7,482 nt of DNA. Origin: JBCBKZ01 sp039026975. GTDB taxonomy: Bacteria; Bacteroidota; Bacteroidia; J057. Position numbers and translations under genes: made by a program. The notes below the pieces were generated by a model, which had not been told where the DNA came from, did not search any database, and saw only the letters and a list, made by a program, of their open reading frames with translations. Every line of letters begins with the position of its first letter. Within the stretch, counting starts at the first letter, position 1. Location: assembly GCA_039026975.1 (NCBI GenBank), contig JBCCLI010000333.1:1-7482 (forward strand), written 5' to 3'. Shown piece after piece: positions 5,278 to 7,482 of the stretch.

Positions 5278-5303
5278 GCTCCATATTTAGGTAGGACTGT
5301 AAC
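5278..5303 (+). repeat. Partial CRISPR repeat directly after the toxin pseudogene
   Basis: GCTCCATATTTAGGTAGGAC followed by TGTAAC matches the 3' two thirds of the array repeat with two base changes and one gap. It starts 2 bp after the toxin's original stop codon, so the toxin-antitoxin unit sits tightly against a repeat remnant. Confidence 0.75.
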
Positions 5304-5351
5304 TTCTTAGTCTTTATACAGTCTTCAACGGGGTCACCATCTCTAGATCTG

Positions 5352-5368
5352 TCCAGCTTAGGTAGGAC
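5352..5368 (+). repeat. Short CRISPR repeat remnant
   Basis: TCCAGCTTAGGTAGGAC resembles the repeat core TCCACATTTAGGTAGGAC. Eleven bases (TTAGGTAGGAC) match exactly. It lies 48 bp after the previous remnant. The rest of 5304-5448 shows no gene I can support. Confidence 0.5.
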
Positions 5369-5448
5369 CAAATTTTGAGGAAGTAGCTGATAAGCGTCAA
5401 CTCAAGGGTGTCATTTAATGGTAGGGGCTCCAAATAAGTTTGATCAAC

Positions 5449-5667
5449 TCAATAACCCAGATGCTGATCTTTTGAAGACCTGATTCCCTTATCAGATGTT
5501 ATTTGCTTAAAATACTCTTTCTTATACTCAGCCTCTCCCGCTTTCAACGCCAGATAAACCTCCTTATTCTCACTAACAGATTTCAGAAGTTTAGAGAAAA
5601 CTTTAGGCTCATTCTTTGAGAGGAAATAGCCTTGATTAAATAGCTTAATGTATCTCTTCTCTTCCAT
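5449..5667 (-). CDS. Small mobile-element protein next to an HTH gene, unknown function
   Basis: This 72-aa protein starts MEEKRYIKLFNQGYFLSKNE and has PKVFSKLLKSV and a charged C-terminus. Small proteins of the form '..YI.LFN.GYFLSK.EP..L..LL' recur directly downstream of excisionase-like helix-turn-helix genes in Bacteroidota mobile elements. The function is not known to me. Its ATG overlaps the stop of the HTH gene (TGATG on the minus strand), which implies translational coupling. It has no signal peptide, membrane segment or catalytic motif. The frame is intact although its upstream partner is damaged. Confidence 0.65.
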   Translation of the reverse strand: MEEKRYIKLFNQGYFLSKNEPKVFSKLLKSVSENKEVYLALKAGEAEYKKEYFKQITSDKGIRSSKDQHLGY

Positions 5668-5933
5668 CAGAATGTTTCTTGGGCGTTTTCTTCCAGATAG
5701 GTCAGAATAGATTCACGATCATAGAGGATCAGCTTCTTCATGGGTTGGCTAAACCGGATTTTGCCTTCATCTCTAAGTTTCTGGAGCGTGGTTTTAGAGG
5801 TAATGGTTAGTATCTCCATAGCCTCTTCTCAAGATATCCATTTAGGCTTTTCCTGTTTTTTCTCCATCAGTCTGTCTACCACTTCATCTATGAGTGAGCA
5901 GAAGGCTTCTGTTTGAAGGCAAATAAATTCCAT
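5667..5933 (-). pseudogene. Excisionase-like helix-turn-helix protein with internal TGA
   Basis: ATG at 5933 begins MEFICLQTEAFCSLIDEVVD, then RLMEKKQEKPKWIS. TGA (5831-5829) follows, then EEAMEILTITSKTTLQKLRD, EGKIRFSQPMKKLILYDRES and ILTYLEENA to a terminal TGA. The part after the stop is a MerR/excisionase-type winged HTH (HTH_17-like: W.S.EEA...L.ISSKTTLQ.LRDEGKI, then ILYD..SI..YLE). The length with the stop ignored is 88 aa, normal for this family. The TGA falls where an S/T/R residue is usual, and CGA to TGA is an easy route. Such proteins act as recombination directionality factors or regulators in integrative elements. It precedes the 72-aa gene and follows the integrase remnant on the same strand. 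Confidence 0.85.
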
Positions 5934-5944
5934 ATTAAAGCATA

Positions 5945-5977
5945 TTTCATATATAAAACTATATTGGCTATATGAAA
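5945..5977 (-). promoter_or_regulatory. Inverted repeat upstream of the HTH gene, possible operator
   Basis: TTTCATATA (5945-5953) is perfectly complementary to TATATGAAA (5969-5977) across 15 nt. It lies 11 bp before the HTH start codon in an AT-rich stretch. The position suits an operator or excisionase binding site, but this is inferred from placement and symmetry alone. Confidence 0.4.
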
Positions 5978-6006
5978 ATTGTGCTCTTCTTCAAAGAATC
6001 AAGATT

Positions 6007-6315
6007 CTATAAAGACACTCTATCAGAGTACTCATCAAGCACATTGGTTGGTAAAGATTTTAGATATACCTCCGTAGTGCTAAGGCTGGAATGACCAAGC
6101 ATCTCAGAAATGGCTTTGATAGGCACATCATTTAGTAAGGCCTGGGTAGCAAAAGAGTGTCTCGCTACATATGAAGTGAGTTTTTCTTCTATCCCGCACA
6201 GCAACGCCAATCTCTTAAGGGCTAGGTTATAGGACTTCCTCATCTTGTCCAAATCCTTATATCTATCATACAAACTTTCTCTTTCCAGAATAGGGAAAAT
6301 GCCCCAGAAATCTAT
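6007..6315 (-). pseudogene. Tyrosine recombinase (integrase), C-terminal fragment
   Basis: The frame is open from just after TAG (6318-6316) to TAG 6009-6007, about 102 residues: DFWGIFPILERESLYDRY, then LALKRLALLCGIEEKLTSYV, ARHSFATQALLNDVP, ISEMLGHSSLSTTEVYLKSL. It carries the second catalytic Arg in box II (YVARHSFAT), the LGHSS histidine and the nucleophile Tyr of TTEVYL. The first catalytic Arg, the core N-lobe and the arm-binding domain are missing. Full Bacteroidota integrases of this type are near 400 aa, so about three quarters is lost. TTG 6273 is an in-frame start codon but would not restore function. Break point 6316 probably marks the right edge of the element remnant. Confidence 0.9.
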
Positions 6316-6401
6316 CTAATCATACATCAGCTGGGACATATATAGAGAGTTTTACCTAACTTAGAGGTATTCCTTTGAAATAGCATTTATACCGATACAC
6401 A

Positions 6402-7482
6402 ATGAAAAAACTACTTGCTTCCTATTTATTCTCCGTACTCACCGTTTCTCTCTTTCTCACTTCGTGTGGACCTAATGCTTCTAAAGAAGTAGAGGCCGGT
6501 GCCGGGGCTTCTTACCTAAGTGAAAATAAGGTAGCTCTTACCTTGCCAGACGGGTTTACAGCTAGTGTCATAGCTGATTCTCTGGGGAGAGCCAGACACA
6601 TAGCCGTTCACTCCAACGGAGACATCTATGTAAAGCTTAAAAAGCTAACGGAAAATGGTCATGGCATTTTACACCTAAGAGATGCTGATGGAGATGGGAA
6701 ATCAGAAATACAAACCAGCTTTGGTGACTTTGTAGGGACAGGAATAGAGATTTATGATGGCTATCTATATGCCTCTAGTGATACCTCTGTCCATCGTTTC
6801 TCCCTGAAAGAGCCTATAACGGAAGACACTCAGCCGGAAACCATAGTAACGGGTTTTCCTGATGTCCGTGTGCATGAGGCTAAGTCCATAGCCTTAGATG
6901 GAAACGGAAATCTATTTGTAAACGTAGGCGCTCCCTCTAATGTATGCCAGGAGAAAGACAGGGAAAAAGGGAGTCCAGGTATGGACCCTTGCCCCTTACT
7001 GGAAAGAAATGGAGGCGTCTGGAAATTTGATGCCAATACCTTGGGGCAAACTCAAGTGGATGATGGAGAAAGATTTGCCACGGGTATTCGGAATGCAGTA
7101 GCCCTGGACTGGAACTGGGAATCGAATGCATTATTTGCCGTTCAGCATGGACGTGATATGCTACGAGATTATGGATTTACGGATGAACAGAATGCGAAAT
7201 ATCCTGCTGAAGAACTCCTACTCGTAGCAGAAGGAAACGACTATGGATGGCCCTACTGCTATTATAACCAAGATAAGGAGCTGAAAATATTAAATCCTGA
7301 ATACGGAGGAGACAATGAAATATCAGGTCGATGCGAAGGAGTTGACCGTCCTCTTTATGGGTTTCCTGGGCATTGGGCACCCAATGATATTCTTTTCTAC
7401 ACAGGAGAACAGTTTCCTAAAAAATATAAGAACGGTGCTTTCATTGCTTTCCATGGTTCGTGGAACAGAGCGCCTCTGGAAC
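6402..7482 (+). CDS. Lipoprotein, PQQ-dependent sugar (glucose/sorbosone) dehydrogenase family, N-terminal 360 residues
   Basis: ATG 6402 starts a lipoprotein signal peptide, MKKLLASYLFSVLTVSLF, with lipobox LTSC and lipidated Cys22, so membrane anchoring is expected. The mature part is a six-bladed beta-propeller-type oxidoreductase of the GSDH/sorbosone dehydrogenase family. These enzymes use PQQ to oxidise aldoses in the periplasm. Seen motifs: ALTLPDGFTASVIADSLGRA at the start, a Ca-site-like DADGDGKSE stretch, GIRNAVALDW, QHGRD, the PAEELLLVAEGNDYGWPYC signature and HGSWNRAP at the window edge. Four cysteines in the mature part could form disulfides. The frame is clean to base 7482 and the C-terminus (roughly 80 residues by family length) is outside. 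The substrate cannot be told. A small inverted repeat TACCT/AGGTA lies in the leader at about 6354-6370. Confidence 0.92.
   Translation, partial: MKKLLASYLFSVLTVSLFLTSCGPNASKEVEAGAGASYLSENKVALTLPDGFTASVIADSLGRARHIAVHSNGDIYVKLKKLTENGHGILHLRDADGDGKSEIQTSFGDFVGTGIEIYDGYLYASSDTSVHRFSLKEPITEDTQPETIVTGFPDVRVHEAKSIALDGNGNLFVNVGAPSNVCQEKDREKGSPGMDPCPLLERNGGVWKFDANTLGQTQVDDGERFATGIRNAVALDWNWESNALFAVQHGRDMLRDYGFTDEQNAKYPAEELLLVAEGNDYGWPYCYYNQDKELKILNPEYGGDNEISGRCEGVDRPLYGFPGHWAPNDILFYTGEQFPKKYKNGAFIAFHGSWNRAPLE

Noticed and set aside
5065..5831. TGA recoding, because both the toxin and the HTH gene are interrupted by TGA
   Set aside because: Tryptophan is encoded by TGG in the intact genes, the HTH gene itself terminates with TGA in a TGATG coupling, and the toxin also carries a frameshift. 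Ordinary decay explains both.
7177..7380. Minus-strand frames inside the PQQ-dependent dehydrogenase gene
   Set aside because: They are antisense shadows of a clean, motif-rich plus-strand coding sequence.

Overview
The window reads as a Bacteroidota chromosome, probably Cytophagales/Cyclobacteriaceae-like. This placement is an inference. It rests on a Bacteroidota-type -7 box (TAnnTTTG form) upstream of the tRNA, a secreted protein with a fibronectin-like domain typical of that phylum, and a Bacteroidota-style excisionase/integrase gene set. Ordinary chromosomal genes lie at both ends. Between them is about 4 kb of decayed mobile DNA holding a CRISPR array with no cas genes in view.

Left flank (1-2378): the C-terminal two thirds of tyrosyl-tRNA synthetase (tyrS), a 258-bp spacer with nested inverted repeats, a secreted 395-aa protein, then a complete tRNA-Ser(GGA) with a recognisable promoter and a rho-independent terminator.

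Attachment-site zone (2391-2745): the tRNA-Ser terminator is followed by a perfect tandem pair of 11-bp repeats and what looks like the N-terminal remnant of an integrase. Next comes the 3' half of an elongator tRNA-Met(CAT), with its own terminator, a second 11-bp tandem pair of different sequence, and possibly a second integrase start. I read this as two tRNA-targeting integration sites side by side.

Decayed zone (2746-3670): a short transposase remnant and two stretches of broken coding sequence of unknown family, with a near-perfect 15-bp palindrome. No intact gene is visible.

CRISPR zone (3671-5368): 13 repeats of 36 bp with 12 spacers of 31-35 bp. The first nine repeats are identical, the next three share one change and the last is degenerate, so the leader is probably on the left. 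Diverged repeat copies continue rightwards at 4673, 5278 and 5352. A type II toxin-antitoxin pair sits between two of them, with an intact antitoxin and a toxin broken by a TGA and a frameshift.

Right mobile remnant (5449-6315, minus strand): a 5'-truncated tyrosine recombinase, then a helix-turn-helix protein with an internal TGA, then an intact 72-aa partner overlapping it by one base (TGATG).

Right flank (6402-7482): the first 360 residues of a lipoprotein of the PQQ-dependent glucose/sorbosone dehydrogenase family, running off the window.

The most interesting object is the cas-less CRISPR array. Its leader-side repeats are pristine although nearly everything around it is decaying, and it has a partial anti-repeat just upstream. 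If it works, it must depend on Cas proteins encoded elsewhere.
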